Below, piece after piece: positions 1 through 5,847 of a stretch of 5,847 bases of DNA. A model generated the notes under the pieces. The model was not told the DNA's origin and did no database searches. It saw only the letters and a program-made list of their open reading frames with translations. Position 1 is the stretch's first letter. Every line of letters begins with the position of its first letter. The DNA comes from an uncultured Candidatus Competibacteraceae bacterium (lineage in GTDB: Bacteria > Pseudomonadota > Gammaproteobacteria > Competibacterales > Competibacteraceae). The stretch is taken from positions 1-5,847 of the forward strand of contig CALMNY010000499.1 of NCBI GenBank assembly GCA_937872125.1. Direction: 5' to 3'. The position numbers were made by a program, and so were the translations under genes.

Positions 1-296
1 TTCCCGACGCCGAAGTCAGCGCGGTCGGGCGGATGCTGGCGGCGGAATCCGGCGTTAATCTCTGCTACCGCCGGCCCCGGCGCTTGCCGGGCTGGCCCTA
101 TAACCTGTTCTGCATGATGCACGGCCGCCAGCGCGAACAGGTGTTGGAGCGGATCGAACGGTTGCGGGTCGAGCGGAACCTGACGGCCTATCCCTGCAAC
201 GTCCTGTTCAGCACGCGCTGTTTCCGGCAGCGGGGGGCGTATTACCTGCCGGTAGCGAAATCAGCACCGCCAACCAGTCTCAAAAACGCAGCATGA
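1..296 (+). CDS. nirL: Siroheme decarboxylase subunit, NirL/AhbB-like, C-terminal part (5' end outside window)
   Basis: This is the C-terminal end of a NirD/L/G/H (AhbA/AhbB) family protein, which removes acetate carboxyl groups from siroheme in the cytoplasm during heme d1 synthesis. The reading frame is open from base 3. The ATG at 33 is not the start, because family-like sequence continues upstream of it. The motif CYRRPRRLPGWPYNLFCMMHG is the AhbB-type Lrp/AsnC-like domain signature, and the tail VLFSTRCFRQRG matches the ending I associate with NirL. The closest relative in the window is the second half of the next gene, which carries CYRRPRHLPDWPYNLFAMAHG. The N-terminal helix-turn-helix half is missing only because of the window edge, and an upstream NirD fusion cannot be excluded. 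The stop overlaps the next ATG by 4 bases (ATGA), so translation is probably coupled. Family membership is secure. The choice of NirL rather than NirH rests on gene order and remembered tail motifs, and is inference. Confidence 0.8.
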   Translation, partial: PDAEVSAVGRMLAAESGVNLCYRRPRRLPGWPYNLFCMMHGRQREQVLERIERLRVERNLTAYPCNVLFSTRCFRQRGAYYLPVAKSAPPTSLKNAA

Positions 297-1291
297 ACGA
301 GTTGAGCCGTCGCCTGATTGACGAATGGCAGGGCGGATTTCCGTTGTGCGAACGGCCGTTCGCAGTGATCGCCGAGCGGCTGGATGCCAGCGAGGACGCC
401 GTGCTGGAAACCCTGCGGGAGTTGCTGGCGGACGGCACGCTGACCCGCTTCGGGCCGCTGTATCAGATCGAACGGCTGGGTGGGGCGTTTTCGCTGGCCG
501 CGCTGCAGGCGCCGGAAGCAGAGTTCGAGCGCATCGCCCGCATCGTCAACGACTTCCCGGAAGTGGCGCACAACTACCGGCGCAATCATGCTTTCAATAT
601 GTGGTTCGTGCTGGCGACCGAAACGCCCGCCGGCATGAACGATACGGTCGAGCGCATCGCGGCGGCGACCGGGTTGCCGGTGTTCAACTTTCCCAAGGAA
701 CGCGAGTATTTCATCGAGGCGCGGTTTGCGGTGGGAGCGGGCCGGGTTGAAAGCACGGTGTCGCTACCCCAATCGTCCTCACCCCCAACCCCTTTCCCAC
801 CAGGGGAGAGGGGAGTTGCCGTGCAGGCATTGAGACCGCTGATTCTGGCTACGCAGGCGGGTTTGCCGCTGACCCCGCAGCCGTATCACGCGCTCGCCGC
901 ACAACTGGGCAGCGATGCGGAAACGGTGATGGCGGGCCTGCAAGCCTTGCTGGATGCTGGCGCGATCCGCCGCATCGGGGTGGTGCCGAATCACTACCGC
1001 ATCGGCTATGCCGCGAATGGCATGACGGTGTGGGACGTGGCCGATGCGAAGGTGGATGAATTGGGCGAACGGGTGGGGGCGCTGGAGTTCGTGACCCATT
1101 GCTATCGTCGCCCGCGCCATTTGCCGGACTGGCCCTATAACCTGTTCGCCATGGCCCACGGCGCGAGCCGCGACGAGGTGGCCGCCAAGGCTGAACGCAT
1201 CGCCGAAATCCTGGGCGATACCTGCCGCGCCCGCGACATTTTGTACAGCACCCGGATTCTCAAGAAGACCGGCTTGCGCCTGAGTGGTTAG
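293..1291 (+). CDS. Fused two-domain siroheme decarboxylase (NirG-NirH-like)
   Basis: This 332-residue protein is two NirD/L/G/H units in one chain, each normally about 150-175 residues. Unit 1 (about 1-150) has a winged-helix start, RFGPLYQIERLGGAF and VAHNYRRNHAFNMWF (His93, His99), and resembles AhbA/NirG. Unit 2 (about 177-332) has RRIGVVPNHY, ANGMTVWDV and HCYRRPRHLPDWPYNLF (His269, His276), ending LYSTRILKKTGLRL, and resembles AhbB/NirH. Related enzymes work as AhbA-AhbB heterodimers, so the fusion fixes both partners in one polypeptide. They decarboxylate siroheme to 12,18-didecarboxysiroheme; a histidine in each subunit is thought to matter. The linker (about 150-176) is partly encoded by a palindromic repeat (residues about 161-174, SSSPPTPFPPGERG). 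No clear SD precedes the ATG at 293, so initiation probably depends on coupling to the upstream stop. Gene order before nirJ favours a G-H fusion over the better-known D-L fusion. That subtype assignment is inference. Confidence 0.87.
   Translation: MNELSRRLIDEWQGGFPLCERPFAVIAERLDASEDAVLETLRELLADGTLTRFGPLYQIERLGGAFSLAALQAPEAEFERIARIVNDFPEVAHNYRRNHAFNMWFVLATETPAGMNDTVERIAAATGLPVFNFPKEREYFIEARFAVGAGRVESTVSLPQSSSPPTPFPPGERGVAVQALRPLILATQAGLPLTPQPYHALAAQLGSDAETVMAGLQALLDAGAIRRIGVVPNHYRIGYAANGMTVWDVADAKVDELGERVGALEFVTHCYRRPRHLPDWPYNLFAMAHGASRDEVAAKAERIAEILGDTCRARDILYSTRILKKTGLRLSG
776..814 (+). repeat. Palindromic GC-rich repeat embedded in coding sequence, copy 1
   Basis: A C-rich run followed by a G-rich run forms an inverted repeat. 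The stem is 789-798 (CCCCTTTCCC) with 804-813 (GGGAGAGGGG), ten pairs including one G.T, around a five-base loop ACCAG. The flank CTCACCCCCAA plus this stem is characteristic of a dispersed repeat often seen between genes in proteobacterial genomes, recognisable by spurious translations such as LTP-SPGERG. Here it is read in frame as PPTPFPPGERG in the linker between the two decarboxylase units. A diverged copy in the opposite orientation lies at about 5366-5405. The repeat family assignment is from memory. The palindrome and the resemblance between the two copies are seen directly. Confidence 0.72.
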
Positions 1292-1295
1292 GAGG
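1290..1295 (+). promoter_or_regulatory. Shine-Dalgarno of nirJ, deciding its start
   Basis: AGGAGG lies six bases before the GTG at 1302, and its first two bases are the last two of the upstream TAG stop (1289-1291). This strong site selects GTG 1302 over the in-frame GTG at 1284, which would lie upstream of it inside the previous gene and has no comparable site. Confidence 0.85.
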
Positions 1296-1301
1296 TTACT
1301 T

Positions 1302-2501
1302 GTGTTCCGCATCACCCAGTTCATGCAGGAAATCGCCCGGCCGACGCCGCTGACGCCCAAGCGCAATCCGCCCGGCCCGGTGGTGATCTGGAATCTGGTG
1401 CGGCGCTGCAATCTGGCCTGCAAGCATTGCTACTCCATCTCCGCCGATACCGATTTCCCCGGCGAGTTGACGACCGAGGAAGCATTCGCGGTCATGGATG
1501 ATCTCAAGCGGTTCCGGGTGCCGGTGTTGATTCTGTCTGGCGGCGAGCCGCTGCTGCGCCCGGATATTTACACCATCGCCCGCCGCGCCAAGGACCTGGG
1601 GTTCTACGTCGCCCTGTCCAGTAACGGCACGCTGATTGATAAAACTAACATCGCCCGCATCGCTGAAGTCGGTTTCGATTACGTCGGCGTCAGTCTGGAC
1701 GGCATCGCCGAAACTCATGACCGCTTCCGCCGCCAGGCGGGCGCATTCGCCGCTTCGCTGGATGGTATCCGCCTGTGCTGGGCGCATGGCATCAAGGTCG
1801 GGATTCGCTACACCATGACCGAGGACAACGCCCACGATCTGTTGCCGCTGCTGGGATTAGTGGAACGGGAACAGATCGACAAGTTCTATTTTTCCCATCT
1901 CAACTACGCCGGGCGCGGCAACCGCAACCGCAAGGACGACGCCCACCATCGAACCACCCGCCGGGCGATGGATTTACTGTTTGAAACGTGCTGGCAACTG
2001 GTGCGGGAAGGCCGGCCCAAGGAATTCGTGACCGGTAACAACGACGCTGACGGGGTGTATCTGCTGTTCTGGGTGCGCCAGCGGTTCCCGGAACTGGAAG
2101 ACCATATTCGGGCGAAGCTAGCGCAGTGGGGCGGCAATGCTTCCGGGGTGAACGTCGCCAACATTGACAATCTTGGCAATGTCCATCCCGATACCATGTG
2201 GTGGCATTACACCCTCGGCAACGTCCGCGAGCGGCCGTTTTCCGAGATTTGGCCGGATACCTCCGATCCGTTGATGGCTGGGTTGAAAGCCAAACCCCGT
2301 TCGGTCAAGGGCCGCTGCGGTCAGTGCCAATACTTCGATATTTGCGGCGGCAATACCCGGGTGCGCGCCCAGCAGCTCACCGGCGATCCCTGGGCCGAAG
2401 ACCCCGCCTGTTATCTGGATGATGAGGAAATCGGCGTCGCGGCGGGCGGCGAACGCCTGACCGTGACCCCGTATCGAACCGCTCGCCGGAGTGCCGCGTA
2501 A
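1302..2501 (+). CDS. nirJ: Heme d1 biosynthesis radical SAM protein NirJ
   Basis: NirJ is a cytoplasmic radical SAM enzyme that acts on 12,18-didecarboxysiroheme, removing propionate side chains on the way to heme d1. The product has 399 residues, usual for the family, starting MFRITQFMQ. The radical SAM cluster motif C-x3-C-x2-C is at Cys36, Cys40 and Cys43 (CNLACKHCY), and the SAM-binding SGGEP is at 79-83. A SPASM-type C-terminal cysteine set is visible at about Cys339, Cys342, Cys348 and Cys370 (RCGQCQYFDICGGNTR), which would hold a second Fe-S cluster. The GTG start at 1302 is chosen for its AGGAGG six bases upstream. The stop shares one base with nirN (TAATG). AhbC and PqqE are related radical SAM proteins, but the flanking decarboxylase and nirN genes make NirJ by far the best call. 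Confidence 0.93.
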   Translation: MFRITQFMQEIARPTPLTPKRNPPGPVVIWNLVRRCNLACKHCYSISADTDFPGELTTEEAFAVMDDLKRFRVPVLILSGGEPLLRPDIYTIARRAKDLGFYVALSSNGTLIDKTNIARIAEVGFDYVGVSLDGIAETHDRFRRQAGAFAASLDGIRLCWAHGIKVGIRYTMTEDNAHDLLPLLGLVEREQIDKFYFSHLNYAGRGNRNRKDDAHHRTTRRAMDLLFETCWQLVREGRPKEFVTGNNDADGVYLLFWVRQRFPELEDHIRAKLAQWGGNASGVNVANIDNLGNVHPDTMWWHYTLGNVRERPFSEIWPDTSDPLMAGLKAKPRSVKGRCGQCQYFDICGGNTRVRAQQLTGDPWAEDPACYLDDEEIGVAAGGERLTVTPYRTARRSAA

Positions 2502-4066
2502 TGAGAAAAAGTTTGCTGGTTGCCTGCTTGATGCTGCTTGGGGTTACGGCTAACGCTGCCCCCGACCCCGCGCCGCTGTACCAACAGCATTGCGTCTCCT
2601 GTCATGGCGCTGACCGTCTGGGTGGAATGGGGCCGGCGCTGCTGCCGCAGAATCTGGAACGCTTGAAGAAGCCCGAGGCGTTGGCCGTGATTACGTCCGG
2701 GCGGCCAGCGACCCAGATGATGGGTTTCCAGGACAAGCTGAAGCCCGAAGAAATTCAGGTGCTAACGGACTTCGTCTACACCGCGCCGGCGGTCATGCCG
2801 CAATGGGGTGAAGCGGAAATTCGCGCCTCGCGGGTCGAGCATGTCAAGGCCGATACCCTGTCCGCCAAACCGCAATTCAGCGCCGATCCGCTTAATCTGT
2901 TTGTGGTGGTGGAAGCCGGCGATCATCACATCACCATTCTCGACGGCGACAAGCTGGAACCGATTCACCGTTTTCCCAGCCGGTTCGCGTTGCACGGCGG
3001 GCCGAAATTCACGCCGGACGGGCGCTATGTGTTTTTCGCCTCCCGCGACGGCTGGATCAGCAAGTTCGATATTTACAACCTGAAGACGACAGCGGAAATC
3101 CGCGCCGGCATTAACACCCGCAATCTCGCGGTGTCCGGTGACGGGCAGTGGGTGATGGTAGCCAATTACCTGCCGCAAACCCTGGTGCTGTTGAACGCGG
3201 CGGATTTGAGCCTCGACCGCATCATTCCGGTGGTCAACGCGGCCGGCAAGAGTTCGCGGGTGTCGGCGGTGTACGACGCCGCGCCGCGCAAGAGCTTCGT
3301 GGCCGCGCTCAAGGACATCCCCGAAGTCTGGGAACTGAGCTACGACCCCAAGGCTGAGCCGGTGCTCAAGGGCTATGTCCACGATTACAAGATGGGCGAA
3401 GCCATCGCCCTGCCGGGAATGTGGACGCCTCGGGTGACCCAGCTCGACGCCATTCTCGATGATTTCTTTTTCAGTCAGGATTACGCCTACGTGCTGGGCG
3501 CGGCGCGGCCCGCCGATGGCGGCAGTCAGACCGTTCCCAGTGGCCAGGTGGTGAATCTCGACGTGCGGCGCAAAGTGGCCGATCTGCCGCTGCCCGGTAT
3601 GCCGCATCTCGGTTCCGGGATTTCCTGGTCGTATCAGGACCGTCCGGTCATGGCCACGCCCAATCTCAAGGAAGGGTTGGTCAGCGTGATTGATATGAAG
3701 GACTGGAAAGTGATCAAGGAAGTCAAGACCGCCGGCGCAGCGTTCTTCATGCGCAGCCACGAGAACACGCCCTATGCCTGGGTGGACGCGATGATGAGTC
3801 CGGCCAAGGACACCATGCAGTTGCTCGACAAACGCACCCTGGAAGTCGCCAAGACGCTGCGCCCGGAACCGGGCAAGATCGCCGCCCATACCGAATTCAC
3901 CCGCGACGGTAAATACGCGCTGGTCTCGATCTGGGAGAACGACGGGGCGCTGGTCATTTACGACACGGAAACCCTCAAGGAAGTCAAGCGGCTGCCGATG
4001 CGCAAGCCGGTGGGCAAGTACAACGTTTACAACAAGATCACCCGCTCCGAGGGGACCAGTCATTGA
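2501..4066 (+). CDS. nirN: Cytochrome c / heme d1 protein NirN (dihydro-heme d1 dehydrogenase)
   Basis: The product is a 521-residue periplasmic protein. It begins with a Sec signal peptide (MRKSLLVACLMLLG, probable cut after Ala19 in ANA-AP). A small cytochrome c domain follows (about 20-95), with heme motif CVSCH at Cys31, Cys34 and His35, and Met73 or Met74 as possible axial ligand. The rest (about 110-521) is an eight-bladed-propeller-type cd1 domain; histidines that could serve heme d1 include His165, His369, His420 and His463. NirN oxidises the last intermediate to heme d1 and is implicated in handing it to NirS. NirS, the homologous nitrite reductase, is the main alternative, but the short cytochrome domain, the C-terminus GKYNVYNKITRSEGTSH and the place after nirJ favour NirN. 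NirF lacks this cytochrome domain. CGGAG at 2487-2491 is a suitable SD. The start overlaps the nirJ stop by one base and the end overlaps the nnrS start by one base. Confidence 0.87.
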   Translation: MRKSLLVACLMLLGVTANAAPDPAPLYQQHCVSCHGADRLGGMGPALLPQNLERLKKPEALAVITSGRPATQMMGFQDKLKPEEIQVLTDFVYTAPAVMPQWGEAEIRASRVEHVKADTLSAKPQFSADPLNLFVVVEAGDHHITILDGDKLEPIHRFPSRFALHGGPKFTPDGRYVFFASRDGWISKFDIYNLKTTAEIRAGINTRNLAVSGDGQWVMVANYLPQTLVLLNAADLSLDRIIPVVNAAGKSSRVSAVYDAAPRKSFVAALKDIPEVWELSYDPKAEPVLKGYVHDYKMGEAIALPGMWTPRVTQLDAILDDFFFSQDYAYVLGAARPADGGSQTVPSGQVVNLDVRRKVADLPLPGMPHLGSGISWSYQDRPVMATPNLKEGLVSVIDMKDWKVIKEVKTAGAAFFMRSHENTPYAWVDAMMSPAKDTMQLLDKRTLEVAKTLRPEPGKIAAHTEFTRDGKYALVSIWENDGALVIYDTETLKEVKRLPMRKPVGKYNVYNKITRSEGTSH

Positions 4067-5244
4067 TGGCCGAGTCAATTTCTAAAATGGCGCTCTGGAA
4101 TTTGGGATTCCGGCCATTTTTCCTGGGCGCGGCAATTTTCGCCATCGTTTCGATGACGTTCTGGATGGGCGTCTATGTTTTGCAACTGCCGTTGCCGATC
4201 ACCGGGATTTCCACTTTTCAGTGGCACGCCCACGAAATGATCTATGGGTTTGCCATGGCGGTCATTGCCGGGTTTTTGTTGACCGCTGTCAAGAACTGGA
4301 CCGGCGTGCAAACGCTTTACGGATCGGGCCTGTTGGGGCTGTTTGCTTTATGGACGGCGCCAAGGATTCTGTTTTTGTTCGGGACGCCCTGGATTTTTAT
4401 CGCCGGATTTTTTGACCTGCTGTTTGCTCTGGGCCTGATCGGTTCGATTCTTCATCCGATCATCAAGGTCAAGCAATGGAAGCAACTGGGAATCATCGTC
4501 ATTCTGGTGTTATTGGCAGCCGCTAATGGCTGTTTCTATCTGGGAGCGGCGGGGCTGATCGAGCAGGGGGCATTTATTGGTATCCACGGCGGGTTATTTT
4601 TGATCATCGGGCTGATTCTCGTCATCGGCAGGAGAGTTCTGCCATTCTTCATCGAGGTCGGCGTTGGCTATCGGGTCAAACTGTTCAATTCAAAGTGGCT
4701 CGATCTGGCAATTATCGTGTTGTACATCGCTTTTTTGATCGCGGAAGTCCTGGTTCGTAATCCGTGGATGATCGCGTTGACGGCGCTGGGTCTGTTGATC
4801 GCCAACTCTGCCCGGCTGGTGGGTTGGCACACGAAAGGGATTTGGCAAAAGCCACTGTTGTGGAGCCTGTTCATCGCGTTCATCTGGATCAATCTGGGCT
4901 TTTTGCTGCTGGCGGTTAACGTTTTCCTGAATCTGCCCAATATCGTCGTGCTCCATGCGTTCAGCGTGGGCGGCATCGGCCTCATGATCCTGAGCATGAT
5001 AGCGCGCGTAATTCTGGGCCACACCGGCAGGAACATCCAAAATCCTCCGAAAGCGGTTACCGTTTTCCTGATCGTTCTGATTGTTGGAGCGATCTTCAGA
5101 GTGATAGCGCCATTGCTTGCTGAAGACTACTATGTATTCTGGGTAGCGACCTCCCAGATTTTATGGATTGCGGCGTTTTCGATGTTCCTGATCACTTACT
5201 TCCCGATGCTGGTTGGGCCAAGAATTGACGGCCAGTTCGGCTAG
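4066..5244 (+). CDS. nnrS: NnrS family heme-copper membrane protein, NO stress tolerance
   Basis: NnrS is an inner-membrane protein reported to bind heme and copper and to protect cells against nitric oxide; its exact reaction is unsettled. The 392-residue product shows the family hallmarks GFRPFFLGAA (14-23) and WHAHEMIYGFAMAVIAGFLL (from 53, with His54 and His56). Roughly twelve hydrophobic segments span the chain. Other histidines in conserved-looking contexts are His255 (GWHTKG), His297 (HAFSVGGIGLM) and His319 (LGHTGR), candidate metal ligands. The ATG at 4066 overlaps the nirN stop (TGATG). A TTG one codon earlier is less likely. GAGGGG at 4049-4054 is a distant SD, so coupling to nirN is probable. 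The gene ends in two in-frame TAG codons. Codons ending in T or A look commoner than in nirJ and nirN, partly expected of a membrane protein. Confidence 0.93.
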   Translation: MAESISKMALWNLGFRPFFLGAAIFAIVSMTFWMGVYVLQLPLPITGISTFQWHAHEMIYGFAMAVIAGFLLTAVKNWTGVQTLYGSGLLGLFALWTAPRILFLFGTPWIFIAGFFDLLFALGLIGSILHPIIKVKQWKQLGIIVILVLLAAANGCFYLGAAGLIEQGAFIGIHGGLFLIIGLILVIGRRVLPFFIEVGVGYRVKLFNSKWLDLAIIVLYIAFLIAEVLVRNPWMIALTALGLLIANSARLVGWHTKGIWQKPLLWSLFIAFIWINLGFLLLAVNVFLNLPNIVVLHAFSVGGIGLMILSMIARVILGHTGRNIQNPPKAVTVFLIVLIVGAIFRVIAPLLAEDYYVFWVATSQILWIAAFSMFLITYFPMLVGPRIDGQFG

Positions 5245-5365
5245 TAGGCTCTTGGGGCAAGATGGTCGGCGGCTGAAACAGGACAACCAGGAATCGTGGA
5301 GGCAAAACGAGCTGCGGTAGTGAAAAAATTACAGAGCCTGGAAAATCTGGAAGATACCAGTTTAT

Positions 5366-5405
5366 TCTCCTCTCCCCAGGCGGGAGCGGAGAGGGGGTAA
5401 GGGAG
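5366..5405 (-). repeat. Palindromic GC-rich repeat between nnrS and nosZ, copy 2
   Basis: This is a diverged, opposite-orientation relative of the repeat at 776-814. Read on the minus strand it shares TACCCCC, TCCC-CC and GGGGAGAGG with the first copy, and it would translate there as LTPSPLPPGERR. The stem can form between 5366-5375 and 5388-5397, with a solid core CCTCTCC/GGAGAGG, around a 12-base loop. It lacks a following T-tract, so it is not a standard intrinsic terminator, though a hairpin here could still mark or protect the 3' end of the upstream transcript. The boundaries are approximate. Confidence 0.65.
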
Positions 5406-5408
5406 AAA

Positions 5409-5433
5409 TTGTGAGTGTAAATTGAAGTCACAA
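5409..5433. promoter_or_regulatory. Inverted repeat upstream of nosZ, possible regulatory site
   Basis: Perfect six-base arms TTGTGA (5409-5414) and TCACAA (5428-5433) are separated by 13 bases, in the otherwise A/T-rich stretch 30 bases before the nosZ start. The arms resemble CRP/FNR-superfamily half sites, but the spacing is too long for a canonical site (TGTGA-N6-TCACA or TTGAT-N4-ATCAA). It may be chance. The rest of the 5245-5462 spacer shows no clear promoter, small gene or T-tract terminator. Confidence 0.25.
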
Positions 5434-5449
5434 CAAAAAACCAACTTGC

Positions 5450-5453
5450 GGAG
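5450..5453 (+). promoter_or_regulatory. Shine-Dalgarno of nosZ
   Basis: GGAG lies 9 bases before the ATG at 5463 and only 3 bases before the in-frame ATG at 5457. The spacing favours 5463, giving a protein that starts MSDTEQ, close to typical NosZ starts. Confidence 0.6.
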
Positions 5454-5462
5454 ATTATGGCA

Positions 5463-5847
5463 ATGAGCGATACCGAACAAAAATCACCGAATCCGGAAAA
5501 TCCGGAAAACACTGGCCGGCGTAAATTCCTGGGCGCGGCGGCGCTAACCGGCCTGGCGGGTGCTGGGCTGGCGACCGGTCTGGCTGCCCTCGATCCGGTC
5601 CAGGCCAAGGAAGAGGAGGAAGACGAGAGCCGGGAACACGGCAAATTCGAGGTGCCGCCGGGACAACTGGACGACTACTACATCTTCTCCAGCGGCGGCC
5701 ATTCCGGCGAAGCGCGCATCTACGGCTCGCCCTCCGGGCGTACCCTCAAGCGCATCCCCGTGTTCAACATCGACCCGATGGTCGGCTGGGGTATCACCAA
5801 CGAATCCAAGAAAGTCATCGGCACCAAGCCGGATGGCTCGCTCAAAT
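5463..5847 (+). CDS. nosZ: Nitrous oxide reductase NosZ, N-terminal part (3' end outside window)
   Basis: NosZ is the periplasmic multicopper enzyme that reduces N2O to N2, the last step of denitrification. The visible 128 codons begin with a twin-arginine leader: GRRKFLGAA (Arg19, Arg20), a hydrophobic stretch to about 43, and a likely cut after Ala48 (VQA). The start of the beta-propeller domain follows, with QLDDYY, SSGGHSGEARIYG, PSGRTLKRIPVFN and GWGITNESK, all recognisable NosZ sequence. Export of folded protein by Tat fits the TAT-type (clade I) enzymes; clade II enzymes use Sec. The CuZ and CuA ligands lie beyond the edge and cannot be checked. An acidic run (EEEEDE, 50-55) follows the leader, and a 9-base tandem repeat encodes NPENPE near residues 10-15. 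It is separated from nnrS by about 218 bases, so it may have its own promoter. No nosR precedes it here. Confidence 0.93.
   Translation, partial: MSDTEQKSPNPENPENTGRRKFLGAAALTGLAGAGLATGLAALDPVQAKEEEEDESREHGKFEVPPGQLDDYYIFSSGGHSGEARIYGSPSGRTLKRIPVFNIDPMVGWGITNESKKVIGTKPDGSLK

Noticed and set aside
1284..1304. nirJ start at the in-frame GTG 1284
   Set aside because: The AGGAGG lies downstream of this codon and is ideally spaced for GTG 1302, which also gives the usual NirJ N-terminus.
779..1835. Minus-strand open frames of 214 and 179 codons
   Set aside because: They are antisense to the nirGH-like gene and nirJ, show no domain, and arise from GC-rich codon bias. The sequence GNSPLPWWERG in one is only the palindromic repeat read in reverse.
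2501..4066. Cytochrome cd1 nitrite reductase NirS
   Set aside because: The cytochrome domain is short and the C-terminus (ITRSEGTSH) and position after nirJ fit NirN better. NirS is also usually longer.
2762..4078. Long open frame of 438 codons on the minus strand
   Set aside because: It lies wholly opposite nirN, which has a signal peptide, heme motif and cd1 domain. The minus frame gives a His/Arg-rich product with no recognisable domain, as expected opposite a GC-rich gene.
4062..4079. Inverted repeat ATTGA-N8-TCAAT around the nnrS start, resembling an FNR/NnrR box
   Set aside because: Canonical boxes have TTGA-N6-TCAA. Here the spacer is 8, and the site spans the overlapping stop/start of coupled genes, so chance is more likely.
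5344..5366. Small hairpin CTGG-AAGATA-CCAG followed by TTTATT, terminator-like
   Set aside because: The stem is only four pairs with a mismatch below it, and the T-run is short. It is too weak to call an intrinsic terminator.
5192..5644. Minus-strand open frame of 150 codons across the nnrS-nosZ spacer
   Set aside because: It overlaps the end of nnrS and the start of nosZ, contains the translated repeat (LTPSPLPPGERR), and has no recognisable domain.

Overview
The window is a compact piece of a denitrification gene island, with every gene on the + strand. It reads: end of a siroheme decarboxylase subunit (NirL-like), a fused siroheme decarboxylase (NirG-NirH-like), the radical SAM enzyme NirJ, the cytochrome c / heme d1 protein NirN, the membrane protein NnrS, and the start of the nitrous oxide reductase gene nosZ. 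Base composition is GC-rich. The gene content and the twin-arginine NosZ leader suggest a denitrifying beta- or gammaproteobacterium. No rRNA or other phylogenetic marker is present, so the lineage is an inference.

Region 1 (1-4066) is a tightly packed heme d1 biosynthesis operon. The gene junctions are ATGA (4-base overlap), a stop codon that donates the first base of the next gene's Shine-Dalgarno (SD), and TAATG (1-base overlap). Heme d1 is the special cofactor of cytochrome cd1 nitrite reductase (NirS). In the established pathway, the NirD/L/G/H proteins decarboxylate siroheme to 12,18-didecarboxysiroheme. NirJ then acts on the propionate side chains, and NirN oxidises dihydro-heme d1 to d1 in the periplasm and helps deliver it. 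The order L, G-H, J, N follows the known Pseudomonas order (nirDLGHJEN), except that nirE is not between nirJ and nirN. nirS, nirF and nirE are not in the window.

Region 2 (4066-5244) is nnrS, coupled to nirN by TGATG. NnrS is a polytopic heme/copper membrane protein linked to nitric oxide tolerance. Region 3 (5245-5462) is a 218-base spacer holding a GC-rich palindromic repeat and a short inverted repeat. Region 4 (5463 to the right edge) is the first 128 codons of nosZ, which reduces N2O to N2. Together the genes serve nitrite reduction, NO handling and N2O reduction.

The most unusual sequence feature is a palindromic repeat of a dispersed, normally intergenic type. One copy lies in frame inside the linker of the fused nirGH-like gene, and a diverged copy in the opposite orientation lies upstream of nosZ. 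The coding copy also places a purine-rich SD-like sequence just before an in-frame GTG, at the point where a separate nirH would begin. I see no CRISPR array, transposase, tRNA or rRNA, and no evidence of an entirely new system.
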